DNA of 64,000 bases. Source: Sycon ciliatum. Its lineage: Eukaryota > Porifera > Calcarea > Leucosolenida > Sycettidae. The notes under the pieces are model-generated. The model was not told the DNA's origin. It searched no databases and saw only the letters and a list, made by a program, of their open reading frames with translations. The translations under genes and the position numbers were made by a program. The DNA lies in assembly GCF_964019385.1 (NCBI RefSeq), contig NC_088649.1, positions 23,094,424 through 23,158,423 on the forward strand, written 5' to 3'. Below are positions 1-10,141 of this stretch, piece by piece (the stretch's first letter is position 1; each line of letters starts with the position of its first letter).

Positions 1-796
1 CAGCTCACGCAAGTGACATATGCAAAGTACCTTGGAATACATTTGGACCAGGATCTTTCTTCGAGGACTCAAGTTGATTGTATGGTCACCAAACTTGCCA
101 GTAAAATTGGTATTTTGTTCCGAAATCGGCATAATATTCAGCCAACTTTCCGAGGAACCTTTTTAAAGTGCTTAGTGTTGCCAGATTTTTTAAATGCATC
201 AAATTATTTTTCTGCTGGCCTTTCCTTAACCCAGTTAGGTAGGCTTGAACGCGTGCTAAAGCGAGCTTTGCGTTCAGTGTACGATACTAGTTTTTATAGC
301 CCATCAAGCCTTTTATTTGCGAGACTTGGTCTAGATCGTTTGGCATCCATGTATTGCAAGAAATTACTGTATCTGACGTGGCGCTGTTTGGAAGGCCGCT
401 GTAGTGTCACATTAAGTCAAATGTTCGAGCGTTTATATAATGGTCTTGCAACGCGCAGCCTTGTATCACGCACTCTTAAGTTGCCCATGCTCAGAACTGC
501 CTTTGCCCGTCACGGCGCTTCCTTCCAATGTGCTAAGCTGTGGAATAATTTACACCCTCTAGCTCGCTGTGTGGATAACTCCGCCCGTTTTAAGAAACTG
601 TTACCCCAACGCCTTGCTTTTTCACGCTAGTACTTATGACTTTCAGCTATGCAAACTGCAAACATGATCACCTATCCAATACCGGTAGTCTATTATATTA
701 ATTATTCATATCTTTTTGCATCTTTCCCTCGAGTGGGTCTATTGTTATTAGTCTGTCTGTTATAGTCGCCACTATAAATAAAAATCCAATCCAAAA
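1..796 (+). mobile_element. LINE 3' fragment, CR1/L2-like reverse transcriptase tail
   Basis: The frame at 13-630 (205 residues) is the end of a non-LTR reverse transcriptase. It starts at the YLGIHLD block that follows the catalytic palm and runs through the region ending near KLWNNLHPLA, where CR1/L2/Jockey-type elements usually have a W-N-LP signature. About 140 bases of 3' untranslated sequence follow, ending in an A-rich stretch around 771-796. The palm and any endonuclease lie outside the window. A related but diverged fragment sits on the other strand at 53.3-54.1 kb. The clade is inferred from motif style only. Confidence 0.75.
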
Positions 797-1180
797 GCAG
801 TCCATGCTGAGAATGTAAACGTGGCTTTCAGCACTGGCAAGCATGAACATCGGAAGAGGCACTCCAGTCTTGTAGAATTATCAATACGCTCACCTACGAT
901 GTAGTTGCACGGTTACCATTACTATCATGTCAGCATCATTCAACAGCGCTCGCGATCTAACCGTTCAGCAGGCATAGAAGGATGCTGAATCACGCTGTTA
1001 TCTGGCGCTCACGAGATGTTTGTCGCGCCGGGAAACGGAGCGTCTCTGTGAGTTTGGAAGCTGAGCGAAGACGAATTGTGACGAACCGAAACGTCAACAT
1101 CCTACAGAACTTCACAGGCGGACAGTCAGTCACAACTCGTAACATGTTGTCCTTCTCCTCATCATATTGTTCGAGTCAAT
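797..1180. repeat. Fragments of two local repeat families
   Basis: Positions 797-960 match part of the block upstream of the Kelch genes, best compared with 22137-22210 (the GTGGCTTTCAGCACTGGCAA segment). Positions about 983-1060 are a diverged piece of the 479-bp hammerhead repeat: CACGAGATGTTTGTCGCGC here against CACGAGGTGTTTGTCGCGC at 9350. The hammerhead core itself is not in this fragment. No gene is seen. Confidence 0.6.
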
Positions 1181-1283
1181 AGAGAGGTTCTGCACAACGA
1201 AATTCGAACGAAGTTTCGCGACAGGCCTTGCGAAAATGTGTACGAATTTTCGCACGAACTTTGTGTTCTGCACATTTTCTTTT

Positions 1284-3085
1284 TTTTCTTTTATTTATTT
1301 TTTTACTAAGTACACAACTTACTCGTCAGAAGGGGAGAAGACAACAGAGTATACAATGACAAAACAGCAGGGAGAGTAGGGGCTGCAAAGCAAGCCTGTG
1401 CTGGTGAGGCAAGCCCACAACACCGACCTATGGTCTCGGCGTTAACGTGAGCTTGCGCACCATAGCCTAAAAGAAGGGGGTGATTTAGTGCGATAAAGAC
1501 AAGAGAAGGTGAGGTAGAATGGATGAGGAGAGAGAAAGAGAGAGAGAGAGAGAGTGAGAGAGAGAGAGAGAGAGGGAGAGAGAGTGAGAGAGAGAGAGAG
1601 AGTGAGAGTGAGTGAGAGAGAGAGAGGGGGGGGGGGTGGGGGTGGAGAGAGAACAAGAAGAGAGAAAAATAGATTCAAAGGCAGTTCAGATGCAGTTAAC
1701 ATCATGCATTGCTTGGGGGGGGGGGGAGCTTCAGGACGGAAATAGTTCTGAACTGTTAGAGGGAGTCTGTGGCCCAAAGCCACTGGCTTCGGCGAAGATG
1801 GTAGTGGACGTTCTCTTTGAAGGATTGTAGGCCATTAGGAGATGGTGGTTTGGTGAAGAGGGAGGATGGCAGCGCGTTCCAGGTGTTGATGATGTTGTAT
1901 GGAAAGGCGCGTCTTAGGTAGTTAGGAACGCCTGGAGGGAGAACATTTTCCAGTTGGAAGGGGTGTGAAGCAGACTGTTGGCATTGTCTCCGGGTTACAG
2001 GTGCGGCATGGTGGACGACGAGAGGGGGGACCATGGATCTCAGCAGAGGAGGACCTGGTTGGCCCAGTAGCTTGTAGACGAAAGTCAGTGCCGCCACGGT
2101 CCGTCGGGCCTCTAGGCTCTGTAGCAAGATGTTGGGTCCCAGGATGTGGAGGGCACGCCTCTGCACTCTGTTAATGTGGTAAAGGTTAGTGGGAGCAGCT
2201 CCCATCCAGACAAGGGGAGCGTACTCGAGCAGGGGCCGGACGAAGCCGTGATACACGGCCAGCATGCCACGGCAGTCCAGAACACGAGCAGCTCTACGTA
2301 GGAGGCCAAGACGTGAGTTTGCCCTGGCAGCAACTGACCGGAGATGGGCGGAAAAGGATAGCTTGGAGTCAACCATAACTCCGAGGAGCTTGAGGTGTGG
2401 CTGTTGGGGGATGACCTCCCCTCCTAAGTTTATTGCGGGGACAGGCCAAGGCTGCTGTCGATGGCAGGAGATTCGTAGGAGCTGCGACTTGGATGGTTCA
2501 AACTTAACATGCCACTTTGTTCCCAATGCATGTAACGCATTAACGGAAGCTTGAAGACTGTCAGCTTGGTGTATGGCATCATCGCGTGTATTGACGCAGG
2601 CATACAGCGTGGTGTCGTCTGCAAATGTTCCCATTTCAGACCCTGGAGCCAGGCAGCTATCAGCATCATTTACATATACTAGGAACAGGGACTGTGCAAG
2701 GATGCTGCCTTGTGGTACTCCTGCAGAGATCGGATAACGATCGGAGCTCTTGCCGCCGATGACCACTTCCAGCGAACGACCTGTTAAGTAGTCTCTAAGC
2801 CAGTCCAGGAGGGGCCCTTCACACCGATGTTCCGCAACTTGTGCAGTACACCTGTGTGGGAGACTTTGTCAAAAGCCCCGGCAATGTCGACAGCAAGCAC
2901 CTCCACAGATCCACCAAGGCCAGATGTGGCCGACCACTTGTGGTGTAGTCCCGTAAGTAGATCGGATGGACCTAGGCCTCGGTGAAAGCCAAATTGCCTT
3001 GGTGATAGGAGGTTTTGTCCCTCCAGAAAGTTCATTAACTGGCGGTTGATGATGGACTCCATTACTTTGGAACATATAGAAAGCA
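1284..3085 (-). mobile_element. CR1/Jockey-like LINE, 5'-truncated, inserted in the MITE
   Basis: Minus-strand frames at 3125-2784 and 2766-1756 cover most of a reverse transcriptase. The first holds QFGFHRGLGPSD and the DIAGAFDKVSH block. The second holds SAGVPQGSIL, the FADDTTLYA catalytic box, LLGVMVDSKLSF and a tail ending NTWNALPSSL. The two parts lie in different frames, so a frameshift falls near 2766-2784. The endonuclease is missing. A GA-rich microsatellite and a T-rich (A-rich on the element strand) 3' tail at about 1284-1310 complete the 3' end. The LINE interrupts the MITE exactly between two halves that can be matched to an intact copy, so it is the younger of the two. Confidence 0.85.
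1528..1640. repeat. GA microsatellite with a G-run
   Basis: Nearly pure GA repeat with occasional GTGAGT interruptions, then a G-run. It lies inside the 3' untranslated part of the surrounding minus-strand LINE. Long open frames here are artefacts of the repeat. Confidence 0.95.
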
Positions 3086-3271
3086 GCGAGTTTGCCTGCG
3101 CCAAGTACAAGTGCACGTACAGCATGACCCAATCTCACGAAACTTCCTACGAAAGTTCATTTCGCGTTTGCTGCAAGTGTCGCGTCCAAAGTTGCGAAAG
3201 TTCGTGCGAAGTTTCTCACTTCGTGACGTAGAGCGAAAGTTCGTACACATTTTCGTTTTGCAGAACCTCTC

Positions 3272-4204
3272 AAATGGTTTGGTCTGGCTTAGAATCTTTC
3301 GCTGTAGAAGAAATCTATTCGAGTCTCTATTGGAGAAATAATTGTATTCACTCGTTATAAAATAGGGTTAAGACAAACTCACAGAACAAAATACCATCGG
3401 TCCCTTGATGTTCGTCCTAAAGAGGTTTGACTGGATATCATTCATACTCCCCCAAAGTCGTTAGACATTTTATTATTATGGAGTGCCTTGTTTATCTCTC
3501 AGTACCTCCAACCATATATCCTTGCCCCTTATATCCTCATGATCAGTGTAGTTGTTGGAACGAGGTGTCGGACTCAACAATGTATTTGTTTACATTTTAA
3601 TACATGTTTATTGTTACTACTTTGCTGTGTTTTTTTAGACAATCGTGGACTTGTAACACTTTGAAGTCATTGAACTACTTCCAAAGGTTGCATCGACATC
3701 AACAGGATTACGATTTCAGTACAATAATTATGATGCAGGATGATCTTATCACGACAACCCATGACTACAATTATAAACACAGAATCAAAAAAACATCTGC
3801 GGCATGCACCTGGTTACAATTCTCAAGTAAATGTGATTTAGGGTGTGGACATCTGAATTTTCTGAAAGACAAGACAATTTTATGACAGTCAGGAAATTCT
3901 GCAACAGCAACATCCACAGAATGACCTGCGTGTAAAAAAAGAAGTATCACCGCTACTACCCATATGATTCCCCTGCAGAAAAACATGAATATGCAAGACA
4001 ATTGCCATTTTCTGCAAGAAAAGGCTTGCACATCGATGCGTATAATACGGTATTGAATTTGATATGATGCACATGTAGAGGCGCTACATGTAGGCCATCA
4101 TTTAGGGCATTCCATTGGTGACACAATTATTATTATTATAATATCCTTAGCTAAAAAAAATTATAGGAATAAAAATTGCTTATGGCAGTTTTCTAAAGAA
4201 AGTC
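3272..4204. repeat. Low-copy duplicated segment, no gene seen
   Basis: Collinear with 48164-48985: the shared landmarks are TTTCGCTGTAGAAGAAATC, GTTGGAACGAGGTGTCGGAC and GTAGAGGCGC. The 3' end reaches the first bases of a long inverted repeat that is complete only in the other copy (48945-49312). Several short frames exist on both strands, none with recognisable domains. Confidence 0.7.
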
Positions 4205-4612
4205 TTGGTGACAATGCATGCGCGCTGCAATCTCGTGTAAAGGGACGTCGCCATCAAGCAGTCCACTTTGAAGTGTGAGCGTGGCTTTCAGCACAGGCAA
4301 GCGTGGAAACCTGAGGAGGCACCCCGATCCTATCTGTAGGACTCAGTAGCCCAGCAATCCTCAGTATGTGGTCATTGCTATATATATGGTCAAATTGTTC
4401 ACAGGTCGCTATACATGATCATTCATTTGTTGTCATATGCAATGTGTCTTGTCTATATATGGGCACAATAACATTGCAGACAGCACACACATGCACCTAC
4501 ATGCATACATGGCCACTCTAGATGTGGTCAACTCAACTGCTAACTGACATTGTACTAGTTCATTGTATGTGCTCACAACTCAAAACATATAATCATTGCT
4601 GCGTTGGGTAAC
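4205..4612. repeat. Block shared with the Kelch-array upstream region
   Basis: Matches 57316-57712 almost base for base and, more distantly, the blocks at 13.03, 22.1, 30.26, 42.8 and 61.6 kb. It marks the left edge of a segmental duplication that runs to about 14.7 kb. No coding sequence is supported. Confidence 0.75.
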
Positions 4613-4940
<328 letters not shown>

Positions 4941-4962
4941 CTGTACACACACACACACACAC

Positions 4963-7807
4963 ACCTTGGACCTTGGACCTTGGACGCCCATCGCGTAGCG
5001 ATGATGGCTCAGACGCGGCAGTGGGGGGCGTGCCTCCTCAAGTCCCCAATGCGGCCAAAGGGACGGCCACATGCGCAACGGAACTCTTTCGGTCCGGGTG
5101 GAGGAGGCTGCTGACGACACAACCGCTTCCAGGTTGGGCGATCCTGGGCTTGATGGAACCATTCTCCCTCTCCGATCTGTGCCGCAGCTAGATCAGTGAC
5201 AACAACGTCACGCCATCGCTTCTTCGGACCGTGGCGGGGGCGAGTGGCATATAACTCGCCAAATACCATCTGCTGCGGAGTGCGGTGTTCCTCCATACGG
5301 GCAATGTGCCCCAGCCAGCGCAGACGATGCTGTCGGAGCAAATCGGAGATGTCAAGAGACATGCCAAATCGCCTGCCCAATTCTGCCGATGTGAGCCTGT
5401 CCTCCCACTGCTGGATCCGCGATACACCGAGGATAGACCGAATACAGGAGCGATGGAAGACGGTCAGCCGATGGACGTGGGTAGCCTTCACAGCCCATGT
5501 CTCTGCACCGTAGAACAGAGTGCTCAGGACAAAAGCGCGATATACCGTGCACTTAATGTCGATGGATAAACCCCGGCACCGGAAAATCGGGGTCAGGAGG
5601 CAACCAAACACACGAGATGCCTTGGCCAAGCGGGAGGTGATCTCCACGTCCAGTGACCCATCGCAACTCACCACACTACCGAGGTAAGTAAAGCCGGAGA
5701 CCATCTCCACAACTCCACCATCATCGAGGACGACATCAGGTTGTAGGTCCCCCGGGCCGACTGCTATGGCCTTTGTCTTGGCGATGCTGACAGTGAGACC
5801 CCACTGAGAGGCACAGGCGATGAACTCGTTTGCCAGGGTCTCCAGATGTTCTCTTGATGTGGTGTATACAGCGGCATCATCAGCGAACTGGGACTCGGTA
5901 ACTTGGTACGTGTTCAGTCGCGCCTTGGTTGTTCGATCCCCAACAAGCTTCCGGCCAGGGCGTGAGCGCAGGGACACGCCGGGAACAGAAGAGCGGGAAC
6001 GCCAAGACGACATTACGGCAGCAAAATACAGATTGAATAGGGTGGGGGCAAGAGTACAGCCTTGGCGAAGACCATTGTTAACATATATGTCCTCCGTCAA
6101 GCGACCAGATATACGAACCCGAGCCCTCATGCCGACATGTAGGGACCGAATCAAGCTGAGAAGGGTAGGTGGAATACCGAGCTTCCCGAGGACAAGCCAC
6201 AACGCCTCACGAGGTATGCTGTCATAAGCCTTCTTCAGGTCGACAAATATGACATACAGTGGCGTATCATGTTCGATGGCCTTCTCGATTAGCTGGCGCG
6301 CCACAAACACCATGTCGACGCACCCACGTCCCTTCCTAAAACCGCACTGTGACTCAGGCAGCACATCCTCGGACAGTTCCTGAAGGCGATCCTGGATAAC
6401 CCGTGCAAACAGCTTACCGACTACATCCAACAGGCTGATGCCTCGCCAATTGTCACATGACCGTAGGTCGCCTTTCTTCGGTATGGGTACAATCTCAGCG
6501 TCGCGCCACTCAGAAACAACGGAGCCACCTGCCCAAATCTGGGAAATCAGAGAATGAATACGCCGGTGGAGAGCAAGACCGCCACCCAGCACCAATTCCG
6601 GCACAATACCTGACGAGCCACCAGCCGTGCCCCTACTCATCCTCCGCATCGCAGCCATCACCTCCTCAAATGTCGGGGCCATGTCAAGTTCATGACGCGG
6701 CTCAGCAGTAGGCATGTTATCAATGACATGCATACTAAACTGACTAGCAATGTTGAGCACTCTGTCGAAGTGTGCATGCCAACGCGTAACAAGACTTTCC
6801 GGGCTGTCAGTAAGGTGTCCGTCTCCATCATAAACCGCCGAGGGTGTGACCGTACGCCTGCCATCATCCACTCGCTGCAATTTTCGGATGCATTTCCACC
6901 TCACACAGCCATCCCTTTGAGCACGCTCAGCATCACCGACCACCTCACGGATCCATTGTTCCTTTGCACCACGCACCGCCCTCGCAACCGACCGCTGGGC
7001 TGATCTAAATCCGGAACGTGTCGTTTGATTGCCTGCCGACAACATTCGTTCATGGGCACGTCGCTTCGCCTCAATAAGTGGCTCCAATGCTGCCCTATTC
7101 TCCAGAAACCAGTCTGGTTGCCGCCGCCGACCATGGCCCAGTGTTCTCTCCGCTACGCTGGTGATGTCATCACGAAGGGAATTCCAGGTCTCTTCAACAC
7201 TCTGGCCACCACCGACCGCGCCACCACAGGCTGCCTCCATCGACTCTCGGTACTGCAGTAACGTATCAGGCTCACGCAGGCGATGGGTGGCATACGACCT
7301 CCGCTTAGGGACAGTGGATCTACGTTGGACGAAGTCCAGGACAAGCTTGGCCCGAACCATGTAGTGGTCAGTCCAGCACAGTGCGCCGCGGACAACACCA
7401 ACGTCCTTACAGTAGCAGCAGTGAGCTGTACGCATGATGACATAATCAATGAGATGCACTTGGCGAGTGGCTGGATGAGTCCATGTTCCACGCTTACTTC
7501 GTCCCTTCTTGTACCATGTATTCATTACTGACAATTGATTAGCTGCACAGAATGACAACAGCTCCTCACCAGCCCGATTGCAATTTCCAAGGCCAAATTG
7601 GCCCAAGACACAACCCCACATCCGCTCATCCCCTGGCATGCCATCGATACGACTCACAGCGCTGTCTGCATAGTCAGTGCTGGACCCGACGCGCGCGTTC
7701 AAATCCCCAAGGAGCACAAGAACATCTCTGGATGGGATACTGTCCACAACTCGTTGCAAGTCATCGAAAAACTTGCGTCTTACGTTCGGTGGGGCTTTAC
7801 TCGTTGG

Positions 7808-7809
<2 letters not shown>
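4963..7809 (-). mobile_element. Long-ORF APE-type LINE inserted in a CA repeat
   Basis: A single open frame runs from the CA repeat at about 7809 to a stop at 5009, roughly 930 codons. In order it holds the C-terminal half of an apurinic-type endonuclease (LLGDLNARVG), a linker, a reverse transcriptase (LPESQCGFRKGRG, FVDLKKAYDSIPRE, NGLRQGCTLAPTLFN, FADDAAVY, FTYLGSVV), the RLRWLGHIARM motif, and a C-terminal zinc knuckle-like CACGRPFGRIGDLRRHAPHC. The endonuclease N-terminus is missing, so the copy is 5'-truncated, but no stop or frameshift is seen in what remains: it is young. The 3' end is a small hairpin and GTCCAAG heptamers against (CA)n. The duplicate locus at about 57967-58024 has uninterrupted CA repeat. 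The clade is unsure: the RT resembles abundant RTE/CFDP2-like invertebrate elements, but the microsatellite target recalls R1-clade families. Confidence 0.88.

Positions 7810-7861
<52 letters not shown>
7810..7861. repeat. CA microsatellite (5' flank of the LINE)
   Basis: Pure (CA)n continuing the array broken by the LINE. The first residues of the frame that runs through it are repeat, not LINE protein. Confidence 0.95.
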
Positions 7862-7865
<4 letters not shown>

Positions 7866-8570
7866 TGGACACACACCCATCATTTACCTATCCTCGACTT
7901 TTTGCTTTGACCAAACACACTGAAATTATTTCTTGAAAGGAAATCCAAAATGACTCCGCATTTCATTTTTTAAGTTTTTGAAGCACTTCGTATGGATTTT
8001 CCAACTGTAATAACCTGCCCTTCTTCTTCCACCTTTAAACTATATTATACAAACAGATCAACCTACAATATTATGGCAAAATAAAGCAGAGGATAATAGA
8101 ATAACTGCTTCAATTCACAAGCTACAAGTAAACCAAGCTCAGACAACAAGAAAGAAAATCAGTCAAACTGTAGACAACAACAAATCAAAAAGACCGCGGC
8201 TTTTGATGATGACGTTCATACCAGCGAGCCCTACGTAGGGATCCTTGGTTCATATCGCAGCACCATCTGTGACATTGTCTTGGCGAAGGCAACAAGAAAG
8301 ACATTCAGTGGAACTTAAAACAACAACAAATCAAAAGGCCTGCGCATTTTATGGTGACCGAGTTCATACCAGGGAGCCCTATATGGCCTACGTAGGAGGC
8401 AGGGATCCCTGGTTCATACTGCATCATCATCTGTGACCATGTACAGCGGTGCACCATGTCACCCGTACACTGTACTGTACAGAGATATAGGGACCATATA
8501 TAGAGCTGTGATCATATATAGAGACGTGACCATATACTGAGTGTAACATATAATTATAATTATGCTCACC
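7862..8570. repeat. Duplicated block with an internal imperfect repeat
   Basis: Matches 58025-58740. Within it, two copies of a segment of about 120-140 bp sit in tandem (about 8185-8275 and 8320-8437). They share AACAACAAATCAAAA, GTTCATACCAG and GGTTCATA landmarks. No gene is recognised. Confidence 0.65.
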
Positions 8571-8755
8571 TTCGATGTGGTTCGAAATAGTGGTTGCGAC
8601 TTCGGCGATAATTTGTAAGAAAGGGTTTGCTCCCCACACTGGAGCTCGCGCTATTCCGCCGACTTTACTTGACACTTGACTGACTCACGACTGCCATCCA
8701 GAGCACACGAGAAGTCCATCGAACCTTCGACTCGGCAAACCTGCAAGAAAGCACC

Positions 8756-8814
8756 ACTCCCTGCTCAATACACAGTGTTGCGGGGAATTCACCCCTCATC
8801 AGTTGAGCTTGAGT
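8756..8814 (-). ncRNA. Hammerhead ribozyme, inverted copy, core altered
   Basis: Reverse copy of the ribozyme. All helices pair as in the direct copies, but the GAAA core box reads GCAA (change at 8780). A13 of the core is invariant in known hammerheads, so this copy is predicted to be inactive. Confidence 0.75.
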
Positions 8815-8990
8815 AGGCTGAGGAAGATTGTGCCTGAAGAGCACCACTTATATAGTGCTGTCAAGGCACAAACATCACCAGGGATACAAACTTACAGAGA
8901 CGCTCCATTGTAAGTTTGTATCCCTGGTGATGTTTGTGCCTTGACAGCACTATATAAGTGGTGCTCTTCAGGCACAATCTTCCTCAGCCT

Positions 8991-9049
8991 ACTCAAGCTC
9001 AACTGATGAGGGGTGAATTCCCCGAAACACTGTGTATTGAGCAGGGAGT
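8991..9049 (+). ncRNA. Type I hammerhead ribozyme, unit 1
   Basis: Read directly. Stem I is GCTCAA (8997-9002) with TTGAGC (9037-9042), extended beyond an internal loop by ACTC (8991-8994) with GAGT (9046-9049). The core box CTGATGA is at 9003-9009. Stem II is GGGG/CCCC (9010-9013, 9020-9023) with loop TGAATT. The core box GAAA is at 9024-9027. The minimal stem III is AC.A-type: 9028-9029 pair with 9033-9034, and A9027 pairs with U9035. Predicted cleavage is after the GUA triplet at 9036. A short stem III with an internal loop in stem I is the usual form of animal retrozyme and Penelope hammerheads. Confidence 0.88.
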
Positions 9050-9469
9050 GGTGCTTTCTTGCAGGTTTGCCGAGTCGAAGGTTCGATGGACTTCTCGTGT
9101 GCTCTGGATGGCAGTCGTGAGTCAGTCAAGTGTCAAGTAAAGTCGGCGGAATAGCGCGAGCTCCAGTGTGGGGAGCAAACCCTTTCTTACAAATTATCGC
9201 CGAAGTCGCAACCACTATTTCGTACTGTTGTGCCCAGCGCGGGCTTGGGACTAGTTGGTTTGGAGGTGACAGCGTTGCGAATGACCGAGGGTCCTCAACG
9301 TCTGTTCTCACCGTCCAGGAGCGACACTGACTCACGCTGCTATCTGGTGTTCACGAGGTGTTTGTCGCGCTGGAAATGGAGCGTCTCTGTAAGTTTGTAT
9401 CCCTGGTGATGTTTGTGCCTTGACAGCACTATATAAGTGGTGCTCTTCAGGCACAATCTTCCTCAGCCT

Positions 9470-9528
9470 ACTCAAGCTCAACTGATGAGGGGTGAATTCC
9501 CCGAAACACTGTGTATTGAGCAGGGAGT
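9470..9528 (+). ncRNA. Type I hammerhead ribozyme, unit 2
   Basis: Identical to the unit 1 ribozyme, 479 bases downstream. CTGATGA lies at 9482-9488 and predicted cleavage is after 9515. Cutting at both sites of a transcript through the array would release a 479-nt RNA. Confidence 0.88.
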
Positions 9529-9948
9529 GGTGCTTTCTTGCAGGTTTGCTGAGTCGAAGGTTCGATGGACTTCTCGTGTGCTCTGGATGGCAGTCGTGAG
9601 TCAGTCAAGTGTCAAGTAAAGTCGGCGGAATAGCGCGAGCTCCAGTGTGGGGAGCAAACCCTTTCTTACAAATTATCGCCGAAGTCGCAACCACTATTTC
9701 GTACTGTTGTGCCCAGCGCGGGCTTGGGACTAGTTGGTTTGGAGGTGACAGCGTTGCGAATGACCGAGGGTCCTCAACGTCTGTTCTCACCGTCCAGGAG
9801 CGACACTGACTCACGCTGCTATCTGGTGTTCACGAGGTGTTTGTCGCGCTGGAAATGGAGCGTCTCTGTAAGTTTGTATCCCTGGTGATGTTTGTGCCTT
9901 GACAGCACTATATAAGTGGTGCTCTTCAGGCACAATCTTCCTCAGCCT

Positions 9949-10007
9949 ACTCAAGCTCAACTGATGAGGGGTGAATTCCCCGAAACACTGTGTATTGAGC
10001 AGGGAGT
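9949..10007 (+). ncRNA. Type I hammerhead ribozyme, unit 3
   Basis: Third identical copy, with CTGATGA at 9961-9967 and predicted cleavage after 9994. The unit ends early, about 135 bp downstream of the ribozyme. Confidence 0.88.
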
Positions 10008-10141
10008 GGTGCTTTCTTGCAGGTTTGCCGAGTCGAAGGTTCGATGGACTTCTCGTGTGCTCTGGATGGCAGTCGTGAGTCAGTCAAGTGTCAAGTAAAG
10101 TCGGCGGAATAGCGCGAGCTCCAGTGTGGGGAGCAAACCCT

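Larger units (their letters stand above)
1181..3271. mobile_element. MITE with AGAGAGGTTCTGC ends, split by a LINE
   Basis: The two halves (1181-1283 and about 3086-3271) together match, in reverse, the uninterrupted 289-bp element at 52292-52580. The termini are AGAGAGGTTCTGC and GCAGAACCTCTC. The flanks give a likely 3-bp duplication AAT. The paralogous sequence around 48150-48175 lacks the element and serves as an empty site. The interior is rich in short TTCGCAC and GAAAGTTCG motifs. No transposase is encoded. A 3-bp target duplication is usual for PIF/Harbinger-type elements, but the superfamily is not proven. Confidence 0.7.
8583..10141. mobile_element. Hammerhead-bearing 479-bp repeat: inverted copy plus 2.6 direct units
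   Basis: The block starts with a partial unit in reverse (8583-8910), then direct units starting at 8911, 9390 and 9869, exactly 479 bp apart. The last unit is cut at 10141. The flanks TTCGATGTGGTT (8571-8582 and 10142-10153) are a 12-bp target duplication, and the matching place at 58739-58750 is uninterrupted. So the whole array entered as one insertion. Direct units differ by about one base. Each carries a TATATAAG box (8951-8958 in unit 1) about 40 bases before a type I hammerhead ribozyme. No protein domain is present: the repeated 60-residue frame overlaps the ribozyme and is probably chance. The form (partial tandem units, an inverted end and a 10-15 bp duplication) is typical of Penelope-like and retrozyme insertions. 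Confidence 0.88.

Noticed and set aside
1306-1830. Frames rich in Ser-Leu or Arg-Glu over the GA tract
   Set aside because: Microsatellite artefacts with no domain.
7816-7876. N-terminus of the long LINE frame
   Set aside because: The first 20 or so residues are translated CA repeat; LINE protein begins only after it, within the endonuclease.
8958-9140. 60-residue frame repeated in each 479-bp unit as a possible small protein
   Set aside because: It overlaps the ribozyme, has no recognisable domain, and is identical only because the units are recent copies.
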